Source: Planctomonas psychrotolerans (lineage in GTDB: Bacteria; Actinomycetota; Actinomycetes; Actinomycetales; Microbacteriaceae). Taken from it: 64,000 nt of DNA. Both the position numbers and the translations under genes were made by a program. Within the stretch, counting starts at the first letter, position 1, and every line of letters starts with the position of its first letter. The notes below the pieces were generated by a model, which was given only the letters and a program-made list of their open reading frames with translations, did no database searches and had not been told where the DNA came from. Location of the stretch: the NCBI RefSeq assembly GCF_008642235.1, contig NZ_SJEV01000001.1, forward strand, positions 1,612,001-1,676,000. Direction: 5' to 3'. Below, piece by piece: positions 37,075 through 46,033 of the stretch.

Positions 37075-38435
37075 TAGAAGGCGGCGTCGAGCTCCCGCTC
37101 CCGATCGTTGCGCGCCGCGGCGAACTCCACGGTGACGATCGCATGCAGGGAGCCCGCGTCCGAGTCGACGGTGCGCGTGAAGCCGAGCCGTCGTGCCTCG
37201 GCGGAGCGCTGTCGCGCAGCGGACACCGCACGAATCTCGCCGGCGAGGCTGATCTCGCCGAAGGCGGCCAGCGTGTGCGGAAGTGCGGTCTCCCGCACGG
37301 CCGACACCAACGCGAGGGCGATGGCCAGGTCGGCGGCAGGCTCGGTGAGCTTCACGCCGCCGACCGTGGACACGTACACGTCCCGCTCCCCGAACTTCAC
37401 GCCCGCCCGGCGCTCCAGCACCGCGAGCAGCATGGCCACCCGAGACGCATCCACCCCGTTCGTCACCCGTCGCGGTTGCGGCGCCTTCGTGTCGACCACG
37501 AGTGCCTGCACCTCGACGGGGAGGGCGCGTCTGCCCTCCATGGCCACCGTCACGCAGGTGCCGCTGACCTGCTGGGTGCCCCGACTGAGGAAGAGCCCGC
37601 TGGGGTCGGCGACCTCGGCGATGCCGTCGCCGGTCATCTCGAAGCAGCCGACCTCGTCGGTGGGGCCGAAGCGGTTCTTGAGCGCCCGCACGAAACGCAG
37701 GGCGGTGTGCCGGTCGCCTTCGAACTGGCACACGACGTCCACGAGGTGCTCGAGCAGGCGGGGTCCGGCGATGGAGCCGTCCTTCGTCACGTGGCCGACC
37801 AGCAGCACCGGCAGATTGCGGTCCTTCGCCACCCGGATGAGCGTGGCCGCCACCTCGCGCACCTGGCTGGGCTGACCGGCGAGACCGTCGGAGAGGGAAC
37901 TGCTCACGGTCTGCACGGAGTCGACGATGACGAGCGACGGCTGCACCGAATCGATCTGGCCGAGAATGGTGGCGAGGTCGGTCTCTGCGGCGAGGAAGAG
38001 CGCCGGATGCATGGCTCCGGTGCGCTGGGCGCGCAGACGCACCTGAGCAACGGACTCCTCGGCACTCACGTAGAGCACGCGGGCACCCGCCCCGGCGGCG
38101 CGAGAGGCGACTTCGAGCAGCAGGGTGGACTTTCCCACACCCGGCTCACCGCTCAGCAGGATGGCCGCGCCGGGCACGATTCCGCCACCGAGCACCCGGT
38201 CGAACTCGGCGATGCCGCTCGGCCAGTGCGACACCGTGTCGACGGCGACATCCATGATGGACTGGGCGGCCCGCGCATCCGGAATCGAGACGGGGCGGAG
38301 GGCTCGGCTCGGTCCGGCCTGATCGGCCGCGTCGAGCACGGTTCCCCACCGTTGGCACTCGCCGCAGCGACCCACCCACTTGATGCTGGTCCAGCCGCAC
38401 TCGGTGCACCGGAAGTTCGACTGGGTTTTTGCCAC
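37074..38435 (-). CDS. radA: DNA repair protein RadA (Sms)
   Basis: 453 residues. An N-terminal zinc finger (CTEC, CGEC) precedes a RecA-like ATPase with Walker A GEPGVGKST (about 96-104) and the RadA-specific KNRFG. The C-terminal Lon-protease-like domain reads VDASRVAMLLAVLERRAGV. RadA drives branch migration in recombination repair. The GTG start is preceded by TAGGCT with 6 nt spacing, so the transcript is probably leaderless. Confidence 0.96.
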   Translation of the reverse strand: MAKTQSNFRCTECGWTSIKWVGRCGECQRWGTVLDAADQAGPSRALRPVSIPDARAAQSIMDVAVDTVSHWPSGIAEFDRVLGGGIVPGAAILLSGEPGVGKSTLLLEVASRAAGAGARVLYVSAEESVAQVRLRAQRTGAMHPALFLAAETDLATILGQIDSVQPSLVIVDSVQTVSSSLSDGLAGQPSQVREVAATLIRVAKDRNLPVLLVGHVTKDGSIAGPRLLEHLVDVVCQFEGDRHTALRFVRALKNRFGPTDEVGCFEMTGDGIAEVADPSGLFLSRGTQQVSGTCVTVAMEGRRALPVEVQALVVDTKAPQPRRVTNGVDASRVAMLLAVLERRAGVKFGERDVYVSTVGGVKLTEPAADLAIALALVSAVRETALPHTLAAFGEISLAGEIRAVSAARQRSAEARRLGFTRTVDSDAGSLHAIVTVEFAAARNDRERELDAAF

Positions 38436-38441
38436 GCGCCG

Positions 38442-38447
38442 AGCCTA
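38442..38447 (-). promoter_or_regulatory. -10 box (TAGGCT) of radA, leaderless
   Basis: TANNNT hexamer on the reverse strand with exactly 6 nt to the GTG at 38435. Confidence 0.5.
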
Positions 38448-38489
38448 ACCGGGGCCACCGTCATCGCCGGGAGGCCCCGGCGATCCGTG

Positions 38490-39239
38490 CTAATCGAGCT
38501 TCGCGATCGCGTGGTTGAGGGCGGGAAGGAAGGCCGACGCCCACACACGGTAGCCGCGATCGTTCGGGTGGAAGAAGTCGCCGGCCACCTGCGTGAGCGC
38601 GAGCGCTATCGTCTGTCGGCGCGTGGTCTTGTACAGCGGCACGTGGGTGAGGCCGTTCGCCGCGATCGCCCGGTGCACGATGCGGTTCGCCACGGTCACC
38701 TTCCGCTCGCCGTCGGCGAGGTGGAAGCTCGGCAGGTCCGCCACGAGCGACGAGGCGGGGAGCGCGGAGAAGAGCCGGCGCACGCTGCGACCGAAGCGCT
38801 CGGGCTCGAAGTCGGCCATGTCGTTCGCGCCGATCGACACGGTGACGATGTCCGGGGTGAGGTCCAGCAGGCGCGGCAGCTGGCGCTCGATGGCATCCTC
38901 CACCCGTGCGCCGGAGATGCTGAGGTTCACCACGTGCACCGAGCTGCCGGTGCGCTGCCGGATGTGCTCGGCGAGGATCCCGACGTAGCTGTTCTCGGGC
39001 TTCGTGGCGCCGATGCCCTGGGCGGCGGAGTCGCCGAGGGCGACGTAGAGGATGTCGCCCTTCACCTTCACCTGGTCCCGCCACCACTTCGAGTGCACGG
39101 GCAGGGTCTCGTTGAGGATCAGTGCGCTGGCCTCGCGGCGGCTGCGGAAGACGCGTCGACCGATGGTGGTTCCCGCGACGAGGCCGCCGAAGAGGAGTGC
39201 GGTGGCGAAGGGATGACTGGTGCTCTTGCGGCTGCTCAC
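38490..39239 (-). CDS. SGNH/GDSL-type hydrolase
   Basis: About 249 residues from the GTG chosen. Near the N-terminus is a single hydrophobic segment (FATALLFGGLVAGTTIG). YVALGDSAAQGIGA is block I with the nucleophilic serine, SIGANDMADF is block III, and DFFHPNDRGY carries the catalytic Asp-x-x-His. It is probably a membrane-anchored or exported esterase; the substrate is unknown. ATGs at 39269 and 39302 would lengthen it. GTG 39239 is preferred because TACAGT (39247-39252) lies 7 nt upstream, a leaderless arrangement. Confidence 0.82.
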   Translation of the reverse strand: MSSRKSTSHPFATALLFGGLVAGTTIGRRVFRSRREASALILNETLPVHSKWWRDQVKVKGDILYVALGDSAAQGIGATKPENSYVGILAEHIRQRTGSSVHVVNLSISGARVEDAIERQLPRLLDLTPDIVTVSIGANDMADFEPERFGRSVRRLFSALPASSLVADLPSFHLADGERKVTVANRIVHRAIAANGLTHVPLYKTTRRQTIALALTQVAGDFFHPNDRGYRVWASAFLPALNHAIAKLD

Positions 39240-39346
39240 GCGCAGAACTGTACTCGCGCTGGCCGACATCGTGCGGCATACCGGCCGGGTGGGGAAGCGC
39301 ATCCTCGATTCCGGGTCGGCGGGAAGTCTGTACTACACTCGACCCC

Positions 39347-39436
39347 GGTGGCGTGTCCGAGCGGCCTAAGGAGCACGCCTCGAAAGCGTGTGTGGGGGAG
39401 ACTCCACCGTGGGTTCAAATCCCACCGCCACCGCCA
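39347..39436 (+). tRNA. tRNA-Ser (CGA)
   Basis: Long-variable-arm tRNA: acceptor GGTGGCG pairs with CGCCACC, anticodon loop CTCGAAA gives CGA, variable arm GTGTGGGGGAGACTCCACC, T-loop GGGTTCAAATCCC. The CCA end is encoded (39434-39436). A -10-like TACACT lies at 39334-39339. Confidence 0.94.
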
Positions 39437-39485
39437 ATGGACCGGAACGGGATCGCGTCAGGTGCGCGACGCTCGACGGGTCCAC

Positions 39486-39522
39486 AACGACGAAGCCCCT
39501 GCACCGCAGGGGCTTCGTCGTT
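39486..39522 (+). terminator. Terminator downstream of tRNA-Ser
   Basis: Perfect 17-bp stem (AACGACGAAGCCCCTGC and its complement) with an ACC loop, then TTC. It may also act on the convergent nuclease gene. Confidence 0.85.
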
Positions 39523-39602
39523 TCTGCCGCCAGCAGTGCGGGCGGGAGACGCAGAGCGGGCGGGCGCCCCGAGGAACGCCCGCCCGCACCGGTGTCAGTC
39601 GA

Positions 39603-42230
39603 TCAGGATTCCGCGCCCTCCTGCTGCTCGGATCCCGCACCCTTGCCCTGCACGAGACGATCCTCGCCCGGGCCGCCGATCAGGGTGTCGTCGCCGTTGC
39701 CGCCGTCGAGGATGTCGTTGCCGAAGCCGCCGAGCAGGACATCCGCACCATTCGATCCGGTGAGACGGTCGTCGCCCGCGCCGCCGCAGATCACGTCATC
39801 GCCGGTGCCGCCGACGATCGTGTCGTTGCCGCCGAGGCCCATGATCACGTCGCGGCCGTTCGTGCCGGTGAGCACGTCGTCGCCGTTCGTGCCGACGATG
39901 GTGGGCACCAGACCGAAGCAGCGCTCATCGAGGTCCACACCGAAGACGAGCGGATCGTGATCGCTCGACCGGTACGGGTCCGCGGCGTACAGTGCGGGGT
40001 CGCCCGTGTACTGGTAGGCGAACGACTCCACCGCGTTGATGTTCCAGTGCGTGAGGTCGGTCACCTTCGCCGTCAGCTCCGGGGTCGCGAGCGCGTGGTC
40101 GAGCGAGCCCGACATATCGTCGTAGACGTAGCTGTAGCCGCCCTCGTCGAAGACGGCGCCGAGGTCGATGAGCCCTTCGCTGCGGAGCTCTTCGATCGGA
40201 TCCTCGCGGGTGTAGGCGTTGAAGTCGCCGAGTGCGACGACGTCGGGGTCACCGGTGGACGCACGCAGGGCATCGATGAAGCCCGCGAGGGACGCGGCCT
40301 GGCGCACGCGATCACCGTTCCAGGCGCCTTGGCCGTCACCGGAGTCCACGTTGTCGCCGGTGGGCAACCCCGGGCTCTTCGACTTGAAGTGGTTCGCCAC
40401 GACGGTGATCAGGTCGCCATCCTTGACGAAGCTCTGCGCAAGGGGCTCGCGGGCGTTGTACCAGACGCTCTCGTCGACCAGCGCGACGGAGTCGCCGACC
40501 GCTTGCACGACGTCGTTCTGATAGATGATCGCGTTGCGGATGACGTCGCGGTCGACGCTGTACAGCTCGTCCGGCAGCGGCACGAAGCTCCACTTGTCGT
40601 AACCTGCGGCCGTGTTGAGCCGGCGCACGAGATCGGCGAGCGCCTGGTCGGCGTCGCCCGGCGTGTATCCGGTGGAGTCGGTGTCCTCGATCTCCATCAG
40701 CGTGACGATGTCGGCGTCGAGCGCCTCGATCGCCGGCACGATCTTCGCGGCCTGCTTCTCGAACGCGGCAGGGGTCCTGGCGCCGCGGGCATCCGACCCC
40801 GTCAGCGTGACGAAGTAGTTCAGCACGTTGAACGCACCGATCGTGAGGTCACCACCGACATCGGCGGGGCTGGCGGATCGGGTGTTCTGCGGCGCGAAGA
40901 CGCCGTCGGCCGTGCCGTCGGCGGGCTGGAGCCGCCACTGGCTGAAGCCGTAGCCCAGAACGGTCGGCTCCGTGAACTCGAGAACGTCGCCGACGCGCAC
41001 CGGGGTCGTCGGTGAGAGGTACGGGCGGGTCGTCGTGGTCACGCGGCTGCTGAGTGCGTCGTCGAGCACGATGCGTCGGAGCGCGTTGGACGCGGCAATG
41101 GCCTCCGCCTCCGCACCCGGACGGGCCAGTTCGGTCGGCTGCACGAGCACTCCCCCCTCGGAGAGCGTCAGCTCGCCGAAGCTGGTGAGGTCGAACACCT
41201 CGCTGACGGTCAGGTCGTCGACCGGGCTCACGAGCATGCCCTCGAGCACCTCGCGCGCCGCGTCATCGGCCGGGAGGTCGAGCGGTGCCGGTGCGGGGAG
41301 ATCCCCGGCGTCGCCGTCGATGCAGATCTCGGCGGTGGTGCGGGAGCTGATCTGAGTCTGATCGAAGTACTCCTGGGCTTCGCCGGTGACGGCGACGGTG
41401 TCGCCGAGGTCGACGGCGACCTCGCTGAAGACGAAGATGCCGTCGGACGTCGCGGCCGAGCCGTCACCATCCGGGTCCTGCAGGTAGAAGCCCGCGAGTC
41501 CCGGGGTGTCGCCGACCACGATGCCGCGCACGGTGACCTGCTGTCCGGCGAGCGGAGTCGCCGCCCCGGTGCCCTGCACATCGCCGATCTCGTGAGTGAC
41601 CGGCACGTCGCAGACCGCGACCGGGTCGGGATCGGGGGTGACGACCGCGCCCGCATTCACCGCGCCGCGGGTGGCGACGGCGGGGCCGCTCCAGACGAGG
41701 GCATCCGCGGCGGCACTGTAACTGCGCGAGAGGGACTGGCCCACCGCCTCCGTTCCTGTCTCGGACACGCCGATGTCGGTGCTGGTCTGGCCGGATGCGG
41801 TGCCGGAGGTGGCCGTCATCGCGCCCTCGTAGGAGAGGAACTCGAGCACCACGCTCTCGTTCCGAACGAGCGCCATTCCGTCGGGGGAGCCGTTCTGCAG
41901 TCCGGGATAGTCGACGACGGCGACCGTGGGCGCGTCGGCGGGAGCCGTGACGACAGGGAGCGCGACCGTGCCATACGGTGCCCTGGTGCTGCCGTTGTAC
42001 AGCTCCAGCGACAGCCCGACCGACGTGCTGCCCGCGGGAATCTGCACCTCGATGAACTCACCGACGTCGGCGCCCGCATTGTCGTAGTGAAACTCGGAGA
42101 TGAACGGGCCGGCCGGCGGCGCGGCGGCCGCCATGGAGGCGGGGATCGCGGCCAACGCCAGCGATGCGACGGCGACGCAGGCGACGATGCCGCGCCGTCG
42201 CCCGGTGGGCGGGAGGGCAGAAACCAACAC
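39603..42230 (-). CDS. ExeM/NucH-family extracellular endonuclease with RTX-type repeats
   Basis: 875 residues from a GTG with AAGGAG 5 nt upstream. A signal peptide ends near AAAAPPAGP. The N-terminal lamin-tail-like domain (FISEFHYDNAGADVGEFIEV) and OB-like region are followed by a nuclease domain of the exonuclease-endonuclease-phosphatase fold (IGAFNVLNYF, VTLMEIED, VVANHFKSK, LGDFNAY, SSDHDP). Six to seven calcium-binding nonapeptides (GGTGDDVIC, GGAGDDRLT, GGNGDDTLI) close it. ExeM-like enzymes are secreted DNases used for nutrient DNA or biofilm turnover. Confidence 0.92.
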   Translation of the reverse strand: MLVSALPPTGRRRGIVACVAVASLALAAIPASMAAAAPPAGPFISEFHYDNAGADVGEFIEVQIPAGSTSVGLSLELYNGSTRAPYGTVALPVVTAPADAPTVAVVDYPGLQNGSPDGMALVRNESVVLEFLSYEGAMTATSGTASGQTSTDIGVSETGTEAVGQSLSRSYSAAADALVWSGPAVATRGAVNAGAVVTPDPDPVAVCDVPVTHEIGDVQGTGAATPLAGQQVTVRGIVVGDTPGLAGFYLQDPDGDGSAATSDGIFVFSEVAVDLGDTVAVTGEAQEYFDQTQISSRTTAEICIDGDAGDLPAPAPLDLPADDAAREVLEGMLVSPVDDLTVSEVFDLTSFGELTLSEGGVLVQPTELARPGAEAEAIAASNALRRIVLDDALSSRVTTTTRPYLSPTTPVRVGDVLEFTEPTVLGYGFSQWRLQPADGTADGVFAPQNTRSASPADVGGDLTIGAFNVLNYFVTLTGSDARGARTPAAFEKQAAKIVPAIEALDADIVTLMEIEDTDSTGYTPGDADQALADLVRRLNTAAGYDKWSFVPLPDELYSVDRDVIRNAIIYQNDVVQAVGDSVALVDESVWYNAREPLAQSFVKDGDLITVVANHFKSKSPGLPTGDNVDSGDGQGAWNGDRVRQAASLAGFIDALRASTGDPDVVALGDFNAYTREDPIEELRSEGLIDLGAVFDEGGYSYVYDDMSGSLDHALATPELTAKVTDLTHWNINAVESFAYQYTGDPALYAADPYRSSDHDPLVFGVDLDERCFGLVPTIVGTNGDDVLTGTNGRDVIMGLGGNDTIVGGTGDDVICGGAGDDRLTGSNGADVLLGGFGNDILDGGNGDDTLIGGPGEDRLVQGKGAGSEQQEGAES

Positions 42231-42480
42231 GGAAACTCCTTCATGTGGGGGGGTCGGTGCGGTCACCCTAGATGCCCCCGATTAACGTCGCGTTTCTTAA
42301 CGTCGCCTTCGTCTCGGGGGATCGATCCGCCCGGATCGATCCGCCGAGATGACGGTCCCTGCGGCGCGCACCGCCGTGGTGACAGCCCATGCCCTTTCCG
42401 AGCCGCCCACTGTTTCGACCGCGTTCACCTTCGCTCATTAGCGTCATCGCCGCAGGGCACAGGCCGACAAGGAGATCACG

Positions 42481-42708
42481 GTGACCATTCGAGAAGCGTT
42501 CGACCTGATCGAGGCGGGTCAGGGACGGTGGGATGTGCAACTCCAGGGCACGCTCACCGTCGCGGGGCACATCTGGCGGACTACGGACGGCTTCACCCTC
42601 TTCGATTGGCTCGATCGATCCATCGGCGTGTTCCCGAGCACCGACGACGCGTTGCGGTTCCTGCTGCGCACCGGCACGGGCTCCGCGCGGCGGTTGAGTG
42701 CCGCCTGA
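42481..42708 (+). CDS. Small hypothetical protein
   Basis: 75 residues, GTG start with AAGGAG 6 nt upstream. Helical start (TIREAFDLIEAGQGRWD), then beta-rich VQLQGTLTVAGHIWRTTDGF and ALRFLLRTGTG. No family is recognised. The ribosome site and codon use support a real gene. Confidence 0.65.
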   Translation: MTIREAFDLIEAGQGRWDVQLQGTLTVAGHIWRTTDGFTLFDWLDRSIGVFPSTDDALRFLLRTGTGSARRLSAA

Positions 42709-42867
42709 CATGGGGGACCGATCCTCCCGAACGGGCCCCGCTCGCCGGCACGCGTCGACGCCGTACCCGTCGACCAATGCGAAGGCGCGGCACCCGTCGA
42801 CGGACGTGGCGGTGCGGCCCGAACCGAGTCCGGAGCGTGCAGCACTCGTGTTCTCCGTCGCCGCCAC

Positions 42868-43458
42868 TTGGCGTCCCCGCTGCCCTGGTCGGACCTCGCC
42901 CCGATCCTCGTGCTCATCGTGCTCATCGTGCCGATGGTCGTGCTGTACTCCATCAGCACCTTCGGGGAGGAGGCGGCGTGGCGGGGTTACCTGCAGAACC
43001 TGCTCGCCGGCCGCGGCTTCTGGGCGGCCTCAGCGATCGTGTCGACCGTATGGGTGCTCTTCCACCTCCCTCTTCACGGCACTCTCGCTCTCCAGGGCAC
43101 CCTTCCCGTCGACGTGCTCGCCGCGAGCACCCTGCTGCTCTTTCCGACCGGTCTGTTCCTCAGTGCGGCGGTGCGTCGGTTCGGCAGCGTATGGCCGGCG
43201 GTGTTCGCGCATGCGCTTCCGATGTCGGCATTGAACCTCCTCCAGCATCCGGGCGACCTCGCTTCGGGGACGCTGCGGATCATCACCGCGCTGATTGCCA
43301 TCGTCCTGACGGCCGCGGCGGTGCTGCTCGGGCGGGGAGCGGGCGTCGGTCACGGGATCGGTTCGCGGGCGGGGAGTCCCTTCGCGCAGCGGAAGGTCAA
43401 TGCCGGAACCGACGCAACGCCGAGACGACAGCGTTTCGTTCGGCTCCGCACGTCCTGA
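42868..43458 (+). CDS. CPBP (CAAX-type) intramembrane protease, probably 5'-truncated
   Basis: 196 residues from a TTG. It has the catalytic motif EEAAWRGYLQNLL, then VLFHLPLHG and an AVFAHALP histidine motif, as in CPBP/Abi glutamic proteases. Full-length members usually have about 100 more N-terminal residues with two or three helices. The upstream in-frame DNA (42709-42867) is open but encodes polar Arg/Pro-rich sequence with no helix and no good start. I infer loss of the 5' end; a short active form cannot be excluded. Confidence 0.7.
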   Translation: MASPLPWSDLAPILVLIVLIVPMVVLYSISTFGEEAAWRGYLQNLLAGRGFWAASAIVSTVWVLFHLPLHGTLALQGTLPVDVLAASTLLLFPTGLFLSAAVRRFGSVWPAVFAHALPMSALNLLQHPGDLASGTLRIITALIAIVLTAAAVLLGRGAGVGHGIGSRAGSPFAQRKVNAGTDATPRRQRFVRLRTS

Positions 43459-43684
43459 TCGGATGCGGAAAACCGGCCTAGCGATCGGGCGTCGGATGAG
43501 GCTACGCTGTCGTGGATGCCACCCTGGACCTCGGTGGCTGGAGAAGGTGGGGACACCCCCGGTCGCTCGCCTTCTCAGTGCGGGAGCGCATTCCGCCGTT
43601 CGGTGGTCCGTCCCGCGGGGGCCGGTGCCGCCCCTCCGTCGCGTGCCGGCCCCCCACCCGGCCCCGCCCGCACGATGCGGGAAC

Positions 43685-44905
43685 TCACTCCTCCGCTGCG
43701 CATGCCTCCGGCTCGATCGCGAAGCGCGCCCAGGAGGGCAGGTCCTCGACGAATGCGTCCCTCGTCGCCTCGTCGGAGGTGATCGTCCAATCCACCTCGT
43801 CGCCCACCTCGGGCTCGAACTTGCTCCACTCGAACCAGTTGACCATCCGTAACGCGGGGAACGCGGTCGCGGTCTCCGTCGAGAAGATCTGACGCCACCA
43901 CGCCCGCTTGATGGCGCGCTCACCGGCCGGATCGCCGCGGGGAACGACGAGAGCGGCGGTTTCGGGTACCGCCACCGGCTTGTTCCGGTCGGCCCCGTAG
44001 AGAGTGTAGAAGTCGGGCACGACCGTATCGTCACCCCCTGATCCGTTGTATCGACCGGTGAGCTGCTGCACGAACTTGCCGTCCTCGGGGAGCTCGTTCT
44101 CCCCCCAGGGGTGCGCGGCGCCCCAGTGGTACAGGGACATCCCCACCCAGTCCACGACATCGTCGCCGGGGTAGTAGGCCGCATACGGGTCGTCTGCAGC
44201 GGTGAGGACGCCGTCCTGGTCCGTGTCGAGCACGGCGAACTCCGGCGACCCCGGTCGTGCTTCGAACGCGCCGCCGGTGAAGGGGTAACCGCCACCGTAG
44301 TTGGGCGCCCACATCATCGCCGTCGCCTGCGTCCCCTCGCGCACGGCCTCGCTCATCGTGCGGAAGGCGGCGATGTACTCGGTGGGCTGCTGCCCCCACG
44401 GGTACCACGACCCGTTCATCTCGTGCGCGAACCGCACGATGACCGGGGTACCGGTGTCCTCGATGGACGCGGCGACCTCGGCGACGTCCGCAGCGACCGC
44501 CGGCGTCACCGCGGCCAGCCCCATCTTGGGTTCCAGGGTGAGGAGGAGAACGCCGCCGTTGCGGGTCACCTGCTCGCCCGCCGCGACGACGTTCGTCCTG
44601 TCGGTGTCGCTCATCGGCACGTCGGCGAACGACACTGCCACTGCCGGGCGGTGGCCGATCGCCGCCGCGTACTGTTCGAGCGTCTGATCGGCCCAGTCGG
44701 GATTGACTCCGACCAACGCCCCGTCGCGGGGGATCACGTCGACGATCGGCGCAACCGTGCAGGCGGTGGGAGGCACGGGTGCGGCGGGAGTCGTCGGTGC
44801 GGCTGAGGGTGCGGTTGCAGCGCAGGCACCGAGCGACGCCACGGCCGCGCAGGCGAGCCCGAGACCCAGCACCCGACGCGTGACCGATCGGTAATTCTTA
44901 TGCAT
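43685..44905 (-). CDS. Secreted lipoprotein with GH26 (beta-mannanase-like) domain
   Basis: 406 residues. The signal peptide has a lipobox (LGAC, C28). The glycoside hydrolase family 26 domain has the acid/base in RFAHEMNGSWYPWG (E162) and the likely nucleophile in PVAVPETAAL (E315); WAPNYGGG and WVGMSLYHWG are also family-like. It probably cleaves mannan or a related beta-glycan at the cell surface. A palindrome (CGTAA-A-TTACG, 44906-44916) sits just upstream of the ATG and may be an operator. Confidence 0.87.
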   Translation of the reverse strand: MHKNYRSVTRRVLGLGLACAAVASLGACAATAPSAAPTTPAAPVPPTACTVAPIVDVIPRDGALVGVNPDWADQTLEQYAAAIGHRPAVAVSFADVPMSDTDRTNVVAAGEQVTRNGGVLLLTLEPKMGLAAVTPAVAADVAEVAASIEDTGTPVIVRFAHEMNGSWYPWGQQPTEYIAAFRTMSEAVREGTQATAMMWAPNYGGGYPFTGGAFEARPGSPEFAVLDTDQDGVLTAADDPYAAYYPGDDVVDWVGMSLYHWGAAHPWGENELPEDGKFVQQLTGRYNGSGGDDTVVPDFYTLYGADRNKPVAVPETAALVVPRGDPAGERAIKRAWWRQIFSTETATAFPALRMVNWFEWSKFEPEVGDEVDWTITSDEATRDAFVEDLPSWARFAIEPEACAAEE

Positions 44906-44916
44906 CGTAAATTACG
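44906..44916. promoter_or_regulatory. Palindrome CGTAAATTACG upstream of the GH26 gene
   Basis: Perfect 5-bp arms around A, in an AT-rich pocket directly before the GH26 ATG and within the region divergent from the DinB-like gene. Its position suggests an operator or promoter element. Confidence 0.35.
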
Positions 44917-44963
44917 TTACACGGCCCGGACGCCGGGGCAGGAATGAGGACGCCGCTACTCGT

Positions 44964-44969
44964 TATGTT
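44964..44969 (+). promoter_or_regulatory. -10 box (TATGTT) of the DinB-like gene, leaderless
   Basis: TANNNT hexamer with exactly 6 nt to the ATG at 44976. Confidence 0.5.
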
Positions 44970-44975
44970 GAAGGC

Positions 44976-45476
44976 ATGGACGTCGACACCCGCCCGGAGC
45001 CGCCGAACTCGGGTGACGAGCGGGCCATCCTCGTCGGTTTCCTGGAGTTCCTCCGGGCGACGGTCGTGGTCAAGGCGTCCGGCCTCAGCGACGATGACGC
45101 GCGGCGACGCCTCCTGCCCTCGCTGACCACCGTCGCCGGTCTCATCCGGCATCTGGCGGACGTCGAACGCACCTGGTTCCGCGAGGTCGTCGACGGGCAG
45201 ACCACCGTCGTCACCCGCTGGTCGGCGGAAGACCCGGATGGCGAGTTCCGGGTCGGCCCGGACGACACGCTCGCCGGGGTACTCGCCGACTACGAGTCGG
45301 CCTGCGCGGAGTCCCGCGAGGTGATCGCCAGGTATCGGCCCGACGACGCCTGCACCGGCGGCTCCGGCTCGCACGACGTCCGCTGGGTGCTCGTCCACAT
45401 GATCGAGGAGACGGGACGCCACTGCGGACACCTCGACATCCTGCGGGAGATGCTGGATGGCCGAACGGGCGAGTGA
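44976..45476 (+). CDS. DinB-like / DUF664 protein
   Basis: 166 residues. A four-helix bundle is implied by LVGFLEFLRATVVVKASGLS, VAGLIRHLADVERTWF and VHMIEETGRHCGHLDILREM, which carry the histidines of the DinB/DUF664 metal site. Actinobacterial members include mycothiol-dependent transferases. The specific reaction is unknown. The promoter looks leaderless. Confidence 0.88.
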   Translation: MDVDTRPEPPNSGDERAILVGFLEFLRATVVVKASGLSDDDARRRLLPSLTTVAGLIRHLADVERTWFREVVDGQTTVVTRWSAEDPDGEFRVGPDDTLAGVLADYESACAESREVIARYRPDDACTGGSGSHDVRWVLVHMIEETGRHCGHLDILREMLDGRTGE

Positions 45477-45501
45477 GCCGGAGCCGACCCGGTGCCGCCG
45501 C

Positions 45502-45930
45502 TCAGTTCTCGGCGCTGGTGCGGCTGGCGACGTCGACCACCCAGGTTACGCCGAACCGATCGGTGAGCATTCCGTACAGCGGCGACCAACTCGTCGGCGC
45601 GAGGTCCTGGCGCACTTCGGCCCCGGCCGACAGTCCCTCCCAGACAGGAGCGACATCCGCCGCGTCGCCGCCACGTACCGAAACGTAGAACGGGTTCTGC
45701 CCGCGGTCGTACGGCTGACCCGGGTAGACGTCGAACGCCATGATGCGGAATCCGTTCCGCGCCTCGACCTGACCCCAGACGAGTCGCTCCGCCTGCTCCG
45801 GTTCATGCGGTACGCCCATGGTCGCGTAGGTCAGCACGGTGATCTCACCGCCGAAAACCGCCTGGTAGAAGTCGAGTGCCTCGCGCGCTGCGCCGTCGAA
45901 GTTGAGGTGAGGGGTGATGGAGAGGGTCAT
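45502..45930 (-). CDS. VOC family protein (PhnB-like)
   Basis: 142 residues from an ATG with AAGGAG upstream. ITPHLNFDGAAREALDFYQAVFGG and the later YGMLTDRFGVTWVVDV are typical of PhnB-like glyoxalase-fold proteins. Function unknown; such proteins bind metals or small molecules. It is divergent from a WYL regulator (start-to-start 104 bases), so the regulator probably controls it. Confidence 0.9.
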   Translation of the reverse strand: MTLSITPHLNFDGAAREALDFYQAVFGGEITVLTYATMGVPHEPEQAERLVWGQVEARNGFRIMAFDVYPGQPYDRGQNPFYVSVRGGDAADVAPVWEGLSAGAEVRQDLAPTSWSPLYGMLTDRFGVTWVVDVASRTSAEN

Positions 45931-46033
45931 GATGGGCTCCTTGCCGGATCGAATGGCCACGGTGTGCGGCCACTCGACGAGACTCGCAGCGGTAGCGGTC
46001 ATGTTCTGTCCTCTTCTCGGGGAATACTGAAGC

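Noticed and set aside
36825-41015. A 1396-codon forward open frame crossing radA, the SGNH hydrolase, tRNA-Ser and the nuclease gene
   Set aside because: It runs antisense through three convincing genes and through a tRNA gene.
43512-43892. A forward open frame with a -10-like TACGCT just upstream
   Set aside because: More than half of it is antisense to the 3' end of the GH26 gene and its translation has no recognisable feature.
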